Source: JBBRQP01 sp038226175 (GTDB lineage: Bacteria; Cyanobacteriota; Cyanobacteriia; Gloeobacterales; Anthocerotibacteraceae). From it: DNA of 19,961 nt. Positions 1 through 8,112 of the stretch are shown here, piece after piece (the stretch's first letter is position 1; the number at the start of each line of letters is the position of its first letter). The stretch is taken from the NCBI GenBank assembly GCA_038226175.1, contig JBBRQP010000056.1, positions 1 to 19,961 of the forward strand, in the 5' to 3' direction. The notes beneath the pieces were generated by a model. That model worked only from the letters and a program-made list of their open reading frames with translations, ran no database searches and was not told the DNA's origin. Position numbers and translations under genes: made by a program.

Positions 1-60
1 AATTGAGCATCGGGATATATGCCGCGTGAGCAAGAGTCCGCCCTTGAAGGCGGAGATTTA
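1..60 (+). mobile_element. Possible right end of an IS200/IS605-type element (hairpin)
   Basis: Positions 37-54 form a hairpin with a 6-bp stem (TCCGCC / GGCGGA) and loop CTTGAA, followed by GATTTAGC. Its layout (GCAAGAG, short GC-rich hairpin, GGAGA-TTTA) resembles the subterminal hairpin recognised by the Y1 transposase at the right end of IS200/IS605 elements, which is also the 3' end of TnpB-associated RNA. No transposase or tnpB coding sequence is inside the window; it would lie to the left. The match is by remembered pattern only. It could equally be a chance hairpin. Confidence 0.35.
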
Positions 61-370
61 GCAAACAAAGGGTTAGGTGGGTCATAACTTGTCCAGATGC
101 GTGACACTTCTTCAGAGGGAATCTGACGTATCTGAGCCAAGGGGCGACAACCATCGTGATCTTGGTAGGTAATACCCGTCCGTGCCCAGGGAACTTGGAA
201 AGTGAAACTGGTACAGCGAGTCCAAAAGACGATGACTTGTATCTGCGGACGTAAAGCTCAAAGTACGATTCTCTTGATGTGGAAGCCCGCGCTTGATGCG
301 TAGGCCTAAGCCTCGGGAGGGTTTCACTAAAATCATAACTATGAACACTTTTTGGGGACAGAGTTGGCAT
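1..370 (-). CDS. Unidentified leftward open frame, truncated by the window edge
   Basis: An open frame of 123 codons begins at an ATG at 370 and runs off the left edge without a stop, divergent from the glutamine synthetase gene with about 32 bp between the starts. The predicted protein is rich in Ser, Arg and Pro, has no recognisable domain, and uses several AGG, AGA and ATA codons that the neighbouring strong genes mostly avoid. A second, shorter open frame (348-112) overlaps it in another phase. If the hairpin at 37-54 is the end of an insertion element, the last 20 or so codons would belong to that element and the gene would be truncated. I do not recognise the product, and it may not be a real gene. 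Confidence 0.3.
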   Translation of the reverse strand, partial: MPTLSPKSVHSYDFSETLPRLRPTHQARASTSRESYFELYVRRYKSSSFGLAVPVSLSKFPGHGRVLPTKITMVVAPWLRYVRFPLKKCHASGQVMTHLTLCLLNLRLQGRTLAHAAYIPMLN

Positions 371-402
371 AAATTGATAAAGTCTTGTCTGTTGATAGCT
401 TT

Positions 403-1713
403 ATGAGTGTTTCGTTGTCTGAAATCGCCCGTGAAAAAGGCATTCGTTACTTTTTAATTTCCTTCACCGACTTTTTTGGTACTCAACGGTCAAAATTAGT
501 TCCGGCGCAAGCGATTGATACGATGGCAGTTAATGGCGCAGGATTTGCTGGGTTTGCAACTTGGCTGGACATGACCCCTGCTGACCCTGATATTCTGGCA
601 ATTCCTGACCCGAGGAGTCTGTTTCAGCTTTCTTGGAAGCCCGAAGTTGCCTGGATGCCCGCTGATCTCTACACCACCACCGCGCAACCCATCGCGCAAA
701 CCCCGCGTCTCATCTTGCAACGGGTACTTAATCAAGCTCAGGAATTGGGTTACATCATACGTACTGGTGTCGAGTGTGAATATTTTTTGTTATCCGCCTC
801 TGGTCAGCAGCTCTCAGACCCCTTAGATCGGCAAAGTAAGCCTTGTTACGATCAACAAGCCTTGATGCGTCGGTATGAAGTTATTGCCGAAATCTGTGAT
901 GCCATGCTCGCCTTGGGTTGGGGTGCCTATCAAAACGATCACGAAGATGCCAATGGACAGTTTGAGATGAACTGGCACTATGCCGATGCCCTCGTGACCG
1001 CTGACCGCCATGCTTTTTTTAAATATATGGTCAAGTCGATTGCCGAAAACCATGGGCTGCGCGCTACTTTTATGCCCAAACCTTTTGCTCATCTGACGGG
1101 CAATGGCTGTCATACTCATCTTTCGGTCTGGGATAGTACGGGTACGACTAATCTTTTTTGTGACCCGGCAGGAGAACTAGGTTTGTCTGGTTTGGCCTAC
1201 CAGTTTATCGGGGGCGTGTTGCATTCTGCTGAGGCGCTGACGGCTTTTAGTAATCCTACGATCAACTCTTACAAACGGATCAATGCTCCGGTTACGGCTT
1301 CTGGAGCCACGTGGTCACCCAATACCATTAGCTATAGCGGCAATAATCGTACGCATATGATTCGCATCCCTGATCATGACCGCTTTGAACTAAGGCTTCC
1401 TGATGGTGCGGCTAATCCTTACCTCCTGCCAGCGGCGTTGATTGCTTCGGGTCTTGATGGCATTAGCCAACAACGTGATCCCGGCCCGCGCGATGACCGC
1501 AATAGTTATACAGATCGCCTATTGTCTGGAACAGTCAAGTATTTACCTGCTAACTTACTCGATGCCCTACGCTGTTTGGAGGCAAATACAGTATTAACCG
1601 AACGCTTGGGAGCTGAGTTTATCACTTCATATCTCAAGCTCAAACATCAAGAATGGCAAAATTATAGTGGTCATATTAGTGCCTGGGAATTAGAAAATAC
1701 GTTGGATTGTTAA
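403..1713 (+). CDS. Glutamine synthetase family protein, GlnT/type III-like
   Basis: The 436-residue product belongs to the glutamine synthetase superfamily (ATP-dependent ligation of ammonia or an amine to glutamate; cytosolic dodecamer in relatives). Visible motifs, numbered from the ATG at 403, are the N-terminal beta-grasp FTDFFGTQRSKLVP, ECEYF (metal-binding Glu, about 124-126), NGQFEMNW (about 184-191), GNGCHTHLS (about 233-241, catalytic His region), NPTINSYKRI, and RFELRLPDGAANPYL near residue 327 (ATP and glutamate contacts). The sequence fits the roughly 435-residue GlnT-like group rather than GlnA (about 470 residues) or the large GlnN (about 720 residues). That group includes glutamine synthetases and gamma-glutamylmethylamide-type enzymes, so the amine substrate is uncertain. 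A TTG at 385 would add six residues. The ATG is preferred because homologues start near MSxxSLSE, but neither start has a strong ribosome-binding site. Confidence 0.9.
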   Translation: MSVSLSEIAREKGIRYFLISFTDFFGTQRSKLVPAQAIDTMAVNGAGFAGFATWLDMTPADPDILAIPDPRSLFQLSWKPEVAWMPADLYTTTAQPIAQTPRLILQRVLNQAQELGYIIRTGVECEYFLLSASGQQLSDPLDRQSKPCYDQQALMRRYEVIAEICDAMLALGWGAYQNDHEDANGQFEMNWHYADALVTADRHAFFKYMVKSIAENHGLRATFMPKPFAHLTGNGCHTHLSVWDSTGTTNLFCDPAGELGLSGLAYQFIGGVLHSAEALTAFSNPTINSYKRINAPVTASGATWSPNTISYSGNNRTHMIRIPDHDRFELRLPDGAANPYLLPAALIASGLDGISQQRDPGPRDDRNSYTDRLLSGTVKYLPANLLDALRCLEANTVLTERLGAEFITSYLKLKHQEWQNYSGHISAWELENTLDC

Positions 1714-2029
1714 GTTAATATCAATCACAAATAGAGTTGTATGAATTGGCGAAGAATACTATCTCTCACCCAAAAATATAAACTGTTTACCATATAAACA
1801 AAAACTGCAAAAGCCTCGCTAGGTAAAATTTTCAGCTGTTTTAATTAATTTCGCAACTAATAAGTTAGATGCCTGAAAGCCAGTCATAATAACGTTTTCA
1901 AAATGTATCCTTTGTGAACATTTCTGAAAATACTCAGAGTAGTATATACTACTTCTTATTTGTGTCCATCATGCACTAACCTAAAAATGATGCTAAATTA
2001 TAAACAATTTGATTAGCAATCCAATTATC
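1714..2029. other. AT-rich intergenic stretch with a 16-bp palindrome
   Basis: No coding frame or RNA gene is visible here. The only structure I can point to is a perfect 16-bp palindrome, AGTAGTATATACTACT, at 1938-1953. It could be an operator for a dimeric regulator or a chance feature of AT-rich DNA. The stretch has no clear terminator for the glutamine synthetase gene. Confidence 0.5.
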
Positions 2030-2389
2030 ATGCATAGTTACTATTGCTGGCGATGTAAAAAAGATATTCCATTTCTTGATGAAGCAGAGTGGGAGGATAT
2101 TTTCCCCTATCTTATTTATGAAATCGAAGCATTACAACATACAGAGAGCTGAATAGATGCGACTTAGCAACAGCCACAAAAAACATACAGCCGATAGCTA
2201 CTGACCGCTTCACTGCAATAACGGGTTATCCTGACCTAGCCTGCGATTTAATTTGGCACCATCGACGTTCTTTACTAGGGTCTGAGTGCCCCGCTTGTCA
2301 TCATTTACTAAGAACTTCTACTAAGAACTTCCGAAGCAACCTATTGTACTAACTGTGGTTATATTCTCCGACCACGCTCTGATGAATAG
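2030..2389 (+). pseudogene. Small zinc-ribbon protein gene broken by two frameshifts
   Basis: The ATG at 2030 opens a 40-codon frame (to 2152) whose product begins MHSYYCWRCKKDIPFLDEAEW, with a CxxC pair. Near 2135-2142 the coding signal jumps to another phase and continues as YRELNRCDLATA, then DLIWHHRRSLLGSECPACHH, with a second CxxC. It then meets an exact 13-bp tandem duplication (2306-2318 and 2319-2331). Removing one copy brings YCTNCGYILRPRSDE and the stop at 2389 into phase, giving a third CxxC. The intact ancestor would have been about 118 residues, with an N-terminal CxxC knuckle and a C-terminal two-CxxC zinc ribbon. That layout resembles small hypothetical proteins of cyanobacteria; the function is unknown. 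The first shift could be a sequencing error. The 13-bp duplication is visible directly. Confidence 0.7.
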
Positions 2390-2433
2390 ATGTGTCCATA
2401 CAAATTGTATATTTCACAACGATAGCGATCTAG

Positions 2434-2462
2434 TTTCAAAATTTAAAATAAAGAGCTATAAC
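2434..2462 (+). promoter_or_regulatory. Candidate promoter of the desaturase-hydrolase pair
   Basis: TTTCAA (2434-2439), a 17-bp spacer and TATAAC (2457-2462) make a sigma-70-type candidate with a good -10 and a poor -35. Transcription would begin near 2469, leaving a leader of about 35 bases before the ATG at 2504. It would make the upstream TTG at 2474 almost leaderless, which favours the ATG. This is a visual match only. Confidence 0.35.
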
Positions 2463-2503
2463 ATGATAAAGATTTGTATTCACGTCCCAAGATTGAGTGT
2501 GTG

Positions 2504-3433
2504 ATGACCAACTGCGATCAGTTTGTACGTGAGAATGCCCGTGCCAGCCAGTTACTGACTCCCCCAGAGCTACAAACTCTCAATACGCGTTCCAATCTCA
2601 AAGGATTTGGGCAACTAATGATCCATTTAGCCGTGATGGGCATGAGTGGTTATATCTGGGGAACAAATCTAGACCATTGGTATCTCGCCTTACCTGTCTT
2701 AGTCCTATATGGCTTTAGTTTGGCAGCGATGTTTGCTACTGTCCATGAATGCGTTCACCGCACCGCTTTTGCAGATAATCAGCTAAACGATACTGTGGCT
2801 TGGTTTGCGGGCTTGCTATCTTTTTATAACAGTACATTCTATCGTCGATATCATAAGTGGCATCACCGCTTCACTCAAATTCCTGGTAAAGACCCGGAGT
2901 TAAATGATCCCAAACCCACAAATTTAAGAGAATACCTCATCGAAATTAGTGCCGTGACCTGGTGGTGGGGCAAAATACAAGGTCATTGGCGCGTGGCCAG
3001 CGGACATTTGGCAGATTGCCCTTTTATTCCTGAAACCGCTCGCCAAGAAGTCATCAATTCGGTGCGTCTACAGCTCGCCATCTATATTTCAGCCATCATT
3101 CTTTGTGTAATCGCCCAACAACATTGGTTTATCGTTTACTGGCTCCTGCCCTTAGCTCTAGGTCAGCCACTATTACGCGCTATTCTCATAGCGGAACATA
3201 CGGACTGTTCTCAGAATGATAATCCCCTAACCAACACCCGTACTACCCTCACCAATTGGCCGCTGCGTTGTTTGATGTGGAATATGCCCTTTCATGCAGA
3301 GCATCATCTCTATCCTTCCCTTCCCTTTCACGCCCTAGCTCGCGCTCACCAAAAACTGAGTCCTCATCTGCGCGCCATAGATCCAGGTTATCTACGGGTC
3401 AACCAAGAGATCATCGCTCAACTAAGACCGTGA
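2504..3433 (+). CDS. Membrane fatty-acid desaturase/hydroxylase family protein
   Basis: The 309-residue product is an integral membrane di-iron oxygenase. The three histidine clusters are HECVH (81-85), HKWHH (117-121) and HAEHH (264-268), with an extra His in AEHTDC (about 232). Hydrophobic spans lie at about 35-80, 95-112 and 188-228, as expected for this fold. Family members insert double bonds or hydroxyl groups into acyl chains or carotenoids, with electrons from ferredoxin in cyanobacteria. The HX3H, HX2HH, HX2HH spacing is shared by several subgroups, so I do not assign a substrate; it is longer than typical CrtW ketolases. A TTG start at 2474 would add ten residues. The stop is separated by only 2 bp from the next ATG, so the two genes are almost certainly cotranscribed and may act on the same lipid or acyl substrate. 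Confidence 0.85.
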   Translation: MTNCDQFVRENARASQLLTPPELQTLNTRSNLKGFGQLMIHLAVMGMSGYIWGTNLDHWYLALPVLVLYGFSLAAMFATVHECVHRTAFADNQLNDTVAWFAGLLSFYNSTFYRRYHKWHHRFTQIPGKDPELNDPKPTNLREYLIEISAVTWWWGKIQGHWRVASGHLADCPFIPETARQEVINSVRLQLAIYISAIILCVIAQQHWFIVYWLLPLALGQPLLRAILIAEHTDCSQNDNPLTNTRTTLTNWPLRCLMWNMPFHAEHHLYPSLPFHALARAHQKLSPHLRAIDPGYLRVNQEIIAQLRP

Positions 3434-3435
3434 CC

Positions 3436-4434
3436 ATGGGCAGTTTTACCCTCAAGAATTTCTCACTCCAGTGCGGGGTATTTTTACCCGAAGCCCAAAT
3501 CATCTATCAAACCTACGGTGAACTAGCTCCTAGTCGCAATAATGTCATTCTTTATCCCACCTCTTACGGGGTACAGCACACCGATATTGATTGGCTCATT
3601 CACCCAGAGGGGATTTTGGATCCCAGGCGCTGGTTTATTGTGATTCCTAACATGTTTGGTAATGGCCTATCCACCTCACCCAGTAATTGTGCACCCTGTA
3701 CAGAACCTGGTTTTTGGTTTAGCCATCTCGATAATGTTCGAGCACAAAAACAGCTATTACAAGAAGTGTTTGGCATAGAGCACTTGGCCTTAGTCTATGG
3801 GTGGTCGATGGGCGCCCAGCAAGCCTATTACTGGGGGGCACTCTACCGTGATCAGGTCGCCCGTCTTGCGATACTCTGTGGCACCGCTCGCACCACGGAT
3901 CACAATCGCATTTTTTTAGAAAGTCTTCAAGCTGCGTTAATGGCTGACCCGGCCTGGAATGGACAAACTTTTGTCAGTATTCCCGAGCGCGGCTTACGGG
4001 CTTTTGCGCGAATTTATGCCAGTTGGGCGGCCTCCCCAGCTTTTTATCGGGCGGGAATTTATTATCAACAGGGCTATACGTCTCTCGAAGATTATCTGTG
4101 GCGTGGTTGGGAACTGAACTACCGCAAACGCGACCCGCGCAATTTATTAGCGATGCTAGAAACTTGGCTGCACTGTGATCTAAGTCACAATTCAGTATAT
4201 AAAGATGATTATCTACGGGCTCTAGGTTCAATTCAAGCCCAAACGCTCATCATGCCTTGTGCGACGGATCTTTATTTCACCCCCGAAGATTGCCTTGCCG
4301 AAGCTAACCTCATACCTCATGCTACATATCGCCCAATCCCTTCGATTTGGGGTCATCGCGCAGGTAATCCCTACCAAAATCCTGAGGATGAGGCGTTTAT
4401 CCGTGGCATGGTTCGAGAGTTGTTAGATAGCTAA
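3436..4434 (+). CDS. Alpha/beta hydrolase, MetX (homoserine O-acyltransferase)-like family
   Basis: The 332-residue product has the MetX-type alpha/beta hydrolase fold. The nucleophile elbow is GWSMG (Ser124), the acid is probably Asp278 in CATDLYF, and the catalytic His is probably His307 in IWGHRAGNP. MetX enzymes acetylate or succinylate homoserine. This subgroup has GWSMG instead of the GGSxGG common in true MetX, so methionine synthesis should not be assumed. The start is ATG at 3436, two bases after the desaturase stop; a GTG at 3430 overlapping that stop is an alternative. The same frame is open upstream from 3256, but that part lies inside the desaturase gene and is not homologous to the fold. 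Tight coupling suggests an acyl-transfer or hydrolase partner for the desaturase. Confidence 0.85.
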   Translation: MGSFTLKNFSLQCGVFLPEAQIIYQTYGELAPSRNNVILYPTSYGVQHTDIDWLIHPEGILDPRRWFIVIPNMFGNGLSTSPSNCAPCTEPGFWFSHLDNVRAQKQLLQEVFGIEHLALVYGWSMGAQQAYYWGALYRDQVARLAILCGTARTTDHNRIFLESLQAALMADPAWNGQTFVSIPERGLRAFARIYASWAASPAFYRAGIYYQQGYTSLEDYLWRGWELNYRKRDPRNLLAMLETWLHCDLSHNSVYKDDYLRALGSIQAQTLIMPCATDLYFTPEDCLAEANLIPHATYRPIPSIWGHRAGNPYQNPEDEAFIRGMVRELLDS

Positions 4435-4523
4435 AAAAAACTCAATACCGTCGGTAGATGCTATCGCCCTAGCGAAACCTCTAAAATAAGTCAGGCAAAC
4501 TTTTATTCGATGGAGTCCGCTCT

Positions 4524-6644
4524 GTGAACCGCCGCAACTTTCTCGCTACTTCCACCACTGTCCTAACGGTTATGTCTCTCCAATCCGCCTTGGCCTCACC
4601 TTTAGAAAGCCCACTTTTAGCACCATGGCCCGATGCTTATGGCGGTTTACCGCCCTTTGAAAAGGTCAAAATCGAGCAATTTAAGCCAGCCTTACTAGAA
4701 GGCATGAAACGAGCCCGTCAAGAGATCACGCTAATTACCTCCAATCAAGCCCCGGCCAATTTTGATAACACTCTAGCAGCGCTCGAGGATTTTGGTCGGC
4801 CTTTGACAAGGGTTGGTTCTGTATTTGGCGTCTATGTTTCGACGATGAATGATAAGTCTATGCAAGTGATTCAGCAGGAGATGGCAGGGCCATTAGCTGC
4901 CTTTGACGACGAAATCACCCAAAATGAAGCCTTATTTGCCCGAATTAAAGCGGTTTATGAGACTCGCAATACCGCAGGACTTACTCCCGAACAAATTCGC
5001 CTCACAGAAGTTACCTACAATCGCTTTGCTCGACAGGGTGCGGCTCTCGACAAGCCCCAAAAGGCGCGTTTAACTGCGATCAATCAACAGCTTGCGGGTC
5101 TCTACACTAAGTTTAGTCAGAATGAATTGGCGGATGAAGAAACATACACCCTAGTGCTCGATAGTCTTGACGATACGGTTGGTCTGCCAGAGTCGGTCAA
5201 GTCCGCCGCTGCCTTAGCCGCCCAAGAAAAAGGTCTCAAGGACAAATGGGTGATCACCAATACCCGCTCATCCCTACAACCATTTACTACTTACTCTGCA
5301 CGGCGGGAGTTACGAGAAAAAGCCTGGCAAATGTGGATCAGCCGGGGTGATCATGGCGGACTTCATGATAACAATGCGATTATCACTGAGATTTTGCAGC
5401 TTAGAGCCGAGAAGGCACAACTCCTAGGTTTTGCTACCCATGCCCATTGGATCACCGCCGATAATATGGCGCAAACCCCCGTTGCGGCAATGGATTTGAT
5501 GTTACAAGTCTGGAAACCAGCGGTAGCCCGTGTCCACGAAGAAGTGGCTGACATGCAAAAATTAGTGGATGCCGAAGGCGCAACCTTCAAAATTGCTCCT
5601 TGGGATTACCGTTACTATTCTGAAAAAGTCCGTAAGGCGCGCTATGACTTGGATCAAAATGAGGTCAAACCTTATTTGCAGATGGAAAAAATGCTGGAGG
5701 CTATGCACTGGTCAGCGGGTCAACTCTATGATTTGAGTTTTGTTGCGCTCAAAGATATCCCGGTCGTCAAACCCGATATCCGCGTCTGGGAAGTGCGTCG
5801 GGGTGATGTGCGCATTGGCCTGTGGTACTACGACCCCTACGCGCGTGCGGGTAAAAGTTCGGGGGCTTGGATGAGTGAATATCGTCCCCAAGAAGCCTTC
5901 CGTAGTCAGATTACCCCGATTGTTTCTAACAATTGTAATTTTGTGAAGGGAAAAGCTGGCGAACCAGTATTAATCAGTTGGGATGATGCCCAGACCATGT
6001 TCCATGAGTTTGGTCATGCCCTACATGGTCTCAATTCCGCCGTTCAGTATCCCTCTTTAGCCGGAACTAGTGTGGTGCGGGATTTTGTTGAGTTTCCGAG
6101 CCAACTCAATGAACATTGGCTACCAACTAAGGAAGTTCTCAACCGTTTTGCGCTCCATTACCAAACGGGTAAACCGATGCCCGAGGCGTTAGTTACCAAG
6201 ATTGAAAAAGCTAAAACCTTCAATCAAGGTTTTAAAACCGTTGAGTATCTGTCTAGCGCCTTAGTTGATATGAAGATTCACTTGGCGGGTTCAACCAAAA
6301 TTGACCCCAAAGAATTTGAAGTACAAGCTCTCAAGGAAATCGGTATGCCTAAGGAGATTGTGATGCGTCACCGTCTACCCCACTTTGGTCATATTTTCTC
6401 CGGTGATGGCTACTCAGCAGGTTACTACAGTTATATCTGGGCGGATACACTTACCGCTGATGCTGCCGAGGCCTTTAAAGAAGCTCCCGGAGGTCTCTAT
6501 GATAAACCCACGGCAAAACGTTTGTTTACCTCGATCATGAGTGTGGGCAATACGGTCAAGGCCTCTGAAGCTTTCCGTCGCTTCCGGGGTCGGGATGTAA
6601 GTGTAAATGCCTTGATGCGAGACCGGGGTTTTCCTGTAGTCTAG
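4524..6644 (+). CDS. M3 family metallopeptidase, peptidyl-dipeptidase Dcp-like, exported
   Basis: The 706-residue product is a thimet-type (M3) zinc metallopeptidase. The zinc motif HEFGHALHGL begins at His494 (His494, Glu495, His498), and Glu523 in FVEFPSQLNE is the likely third ligand. The downstream block with HIFSGDGYSAGYYSYIW is the M3 substrate-binding region seen in Dcp and OpdA. The length matches Dcp, which removes C-terminal dipeptides. The N-terminus (NRRNFLA, then a hydrophobic stretch ending SALAS) looks like a twin-arginine signal, so the enzyme is probably exported folded to the periplasm. Most bacterial Dcp and OpdA enzymes are cytosolic, so this is notable. The start is GTG at 4524, preceded by GGAG at an 8-base spacing. 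A weak hairpin and T-run follows the gene. Confidence 0.9.
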   Translation: MNRRNFLATSTTVLTVMSLQSALASPLESPLLAPWPDAYGGLPPFEKVKIEQFKPALLEGMKRARQEITLITSNQAPANFDNTLAALEDFGRPLTRVGSVFGVYVSTMNDKSMQVIQQEMAGPLAAFDDEITQNEALFARIKAVYETRNTAGLTPEQIRLTEVTYNRFARQGAALDKPQKARLTAINQQLAGLYTKFSQNELADEETYTLVLDSLDDTVGLPESVKSAAALAAQEKGLKDKWVITNTRSSLQPFTTYSARRELREKAWQMWISRGDHGGLHDNNAIITEILQLRAEKAQLLGFATHAHWITADNMAQTPVAAMDLMLQVWKPAVARVHEEVADMQKLVDAEGATFKIAPWDYRYYSEKVRKARYDLDQNEVKPYLQMEKMLEAMHWSAGQLYDLSFVALKDIPVVKPDIRVWEVRRGDVRIGLWYYDPYARAGKSSGAWMSEYRPQEAFRSQITPIVSNNCNFVKGKAGEPVLISWDDAQTMFHEFGHALHGLNSAVQYPSLAGTSVVRDFVEFPSQLNEHWLPTKEVLNRFALHYQTGKPMPEALVTKIEKAKTFNQGFKTVEYLSSALVDMKIHLAGSTKIDPKEFEVQALKEIGMPKEIVMRHRLPHFGHIFSGDGYSAGYYSYIWADTLTADAAEAFKEAPGGLYDKPTAKRLFTSIMSVGNTVKASEAFRRFRGRDVSVNALMRDRGFPVV

Positions 6645-6660
6645 ATGACTGCTGACAAAT

Positions 6661-6691
6661 ACAAAAGACAGATGAAAGTCTCTCTTTTTTG
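6661..6691 (+). terminator. Weak candidate terminator after the M3 peptidase gene
   Basis: AGAC and GTCT form a short 4-bp stem around AGATGAAA, followed within a few bases by a run of six T on the + strand. The stem is weak, so this is only a candidate for the end of the peptidase transcript, placed just before the convergent tRNA gene. Confidence 0.3.
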
Positions 6692-6743
6692 TTTATGGCT
6701 CGGGAATTCAGCACTACTGAAGTTCCGAAACTCGGATAAGGAT

Positions 6744-6817
6744 TGCGCTCGGAGAGATTCGAACTCCCGACCCTCTGATCCGTAGTCAGATGCTCTAATC
6801 CACTGAGCTACGAGCGC
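6744..6817 (-). tRNA. trnR: tRNA-Arg (anticodon ACG)
   Basis: The reverse strand folds as a complete 74-nt cloverleaf. It has a perfect 7-bp acceptor stem (GCGCTCG / CGAGCGC), discriminator A, D-arm GCTCAGTGGATTAGAGC, anticodon stem TCTGA/TCAGA enclosing loop CTACGGA with anticodon ACG, and T-arm GGGAGTTCGAATCTCTC. CCA is not encoded. A34 in ACG would be edited to inosine to read CGU, CGC and CGA. The gene sits alone between the peptidase and aroC, on the opposite strand to both. Confidence 0.97.
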
Positions 6818-6931
6818 ACGCAGATCTGAGTATAACTGATTACAGGAACGATCTTGCAAAAGCTAATTACCCGGATCGTGATAAAAGCTGAGACAAAGCC
6901 GCGTATCCTAGATATAGCGCGAGGTGCATAG

Positions 6932-8107
6932 ATGTTACGTTTTTTGACCGCCGGAGAATCCCACGGCCCGGGTTTGACCATTATTGTTGAGGGCGCGCCT
7001 GCGGATTTGCCCTTAGTGCCAGAAGATATCAATCGGGATTTAGCCCGGCGGCAAGTTGGGTTTGGGCGCGGCGGACGCATGACCATCGAAAAAGATGAGG
7101 CCACCTTACGCGGCGGTGTGCGCCTAGGCCGGACAATGGGTTCACCGATTGCGATGACCCTAGAAAATAAAGATTTTAAAAACTGGGAAGTCCCCATGTC
7201 CGTCACCCCAGTTGATCTTGACGACCCCGAAATTCGCGCCCAAGTAGAAGCAAAAGCCATCACCCGCTTACGGCCCGGTCACGCAGATTATCCCGGTGCC
7301 GTCAAATATGGACTCAGCGATGTGCGCAATATCTTGGAGCGTTCGAGTGCTAGAGAGACGACCTCACGGGTAGCAGCCGGAGCCATTGCCAAGCAGCTCC
7401 TACGACAATTTAATATTCATGTGCATTCTCACGTGACCAATATCGGTGGTGTGGGGACTAATTTGCGTCCAGAACTACCCACTACGGAGCAATGGAAAGA
7501 TTTTTTTGCCCAGATCGAAACCAATGACCTGCGCACAGCTCCCGCTAATTATGATGGGATGCGCGCGCGGATTGTTGAAGCTGCCAAAGGGGGCTATACC
7601 TTGGGTGGCACTGTCGAAATTGTGGTGTATGGTGCTGTGCCGATTGGCTTGGGTTCTCATGTGCATTGGGAGCATCGCCTAGATGGGCAATTAGCCGGAG
7701 CCGTGATGTCGGTGCATACGGTCAAAGGTATTGATATTGGTGTCGGTAGCGGAGTTGCCGAACGCACGGGTGCCCTGGTGCAAGATGAGTTTATCCGTGG
7801 TGAGCAAGGCGAGATTGCCCGAGCCGCTAACCACGCCGGGGGTATTGAGGGCGGCATGACCAATGGGCAACCAATTTTAATTAGGGCACATCTCAAGCCT
7901 TTACCGACAATGCGTAACGCCCTTCAGTCCGTGGATCTATTGACTCATGAACCCTTCGCGGCCCATTATGAACGCTCGGATACCTGTGCTGTACCAGCGG
8001 GTGGCGTGGTCTGTGAGGCGATGGCGGCTTGGATTATCGCCCAACAGTTTCAATTAAAATATGGCGGCGATTCCCTAGGCGAAATGCAACGGCACTATCA
8101 GGCTTGA
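6932..8107 (+). CDS. aroC: Chorismate synthase
   Basis: The 391-residue product catalyses the last step of the shikimate pathway, anti-elimination of phosphate from 5-enolpyruvylshikimate-3-phosphate to chorismate, using reduced FMN. The three family signatures are present: GESHGPGL at residues 8-15, ERSSARETTSRVAAG near residue 137, and a GGIEGGMTNGQPI block near residue 304. FGRGGRMTIEKDEA near residue 47 is the flavin-contacting region. The length and the extra segment (NKDFKNWEVPMSV) fit the longer AroC form of cyanobacteria and Gram-positives. The ATG at 6932 follows GAGGTG at a suitable distance. A MITE-like inverted-repeat element starts 5 bp after the stop. Confidence 0.98.
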   Translation: MLRFLTAGESHGPGLTIIVEGAPADLPLVPEDINRDLARRQVGFGRGGRMTIEKDEATLRGGVRLGRTMGSPIAMTLENKDFKNWEVPMSVTPVDLDDPEIRAQVEAKAITRLRPGHADYPGAVKYGLSDVRNILERSSARETTSRVAAGAIAKQLLRQFNIHVHSHVTNIGGVGTNLRPELPTTEQWKDFFAQIETNDLRTAPANYDGMRARIVEAAKGGYTLGGTVEIVVYGAVPIGLGSHVHWEHRLDGQLAGAVMSVHTVKGIDIGVGSGVAERTGALVQDEFIRGEQGEIARAANHAGGIEGGMTNGQPILIRAHLKPLPTMRNALQSVDLLTHEPFAAHYERSDTCAVPAGGVVCEAMAAWIIAQQFQLKYGGDSLGEMQRHYQA

Positions 8108-8112
8108 ATAAC

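Noticed and set aside
112..348. 78-codon leftward frame overlapping the truncated frame at the left edge
   Set aside because: No ribosome-binding site or recognisable motif. The alternative frame starting at 370 is longer, and neither frame is convincing.
385..402. TTG start of the glutamine synthetase gene
   Set aside because: It adds six residues without a ribosome-binding site, while the ATG at 403 matches the usual N-terminus of the family.
3256..3435. 60-residue N-terminal extension of the MetX-like hydrolase
   Set aside because: This part lies inside the desaturase gene in another phase, is Ser/Arg-rich and does not match the fold; the ATG at 3436 gives a complete protein.
6641..6859. 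72-codon reverse-strand frame
   Set aside because: It runs straight through the complete tRNA-Arg gene, so it is a chance open frame.
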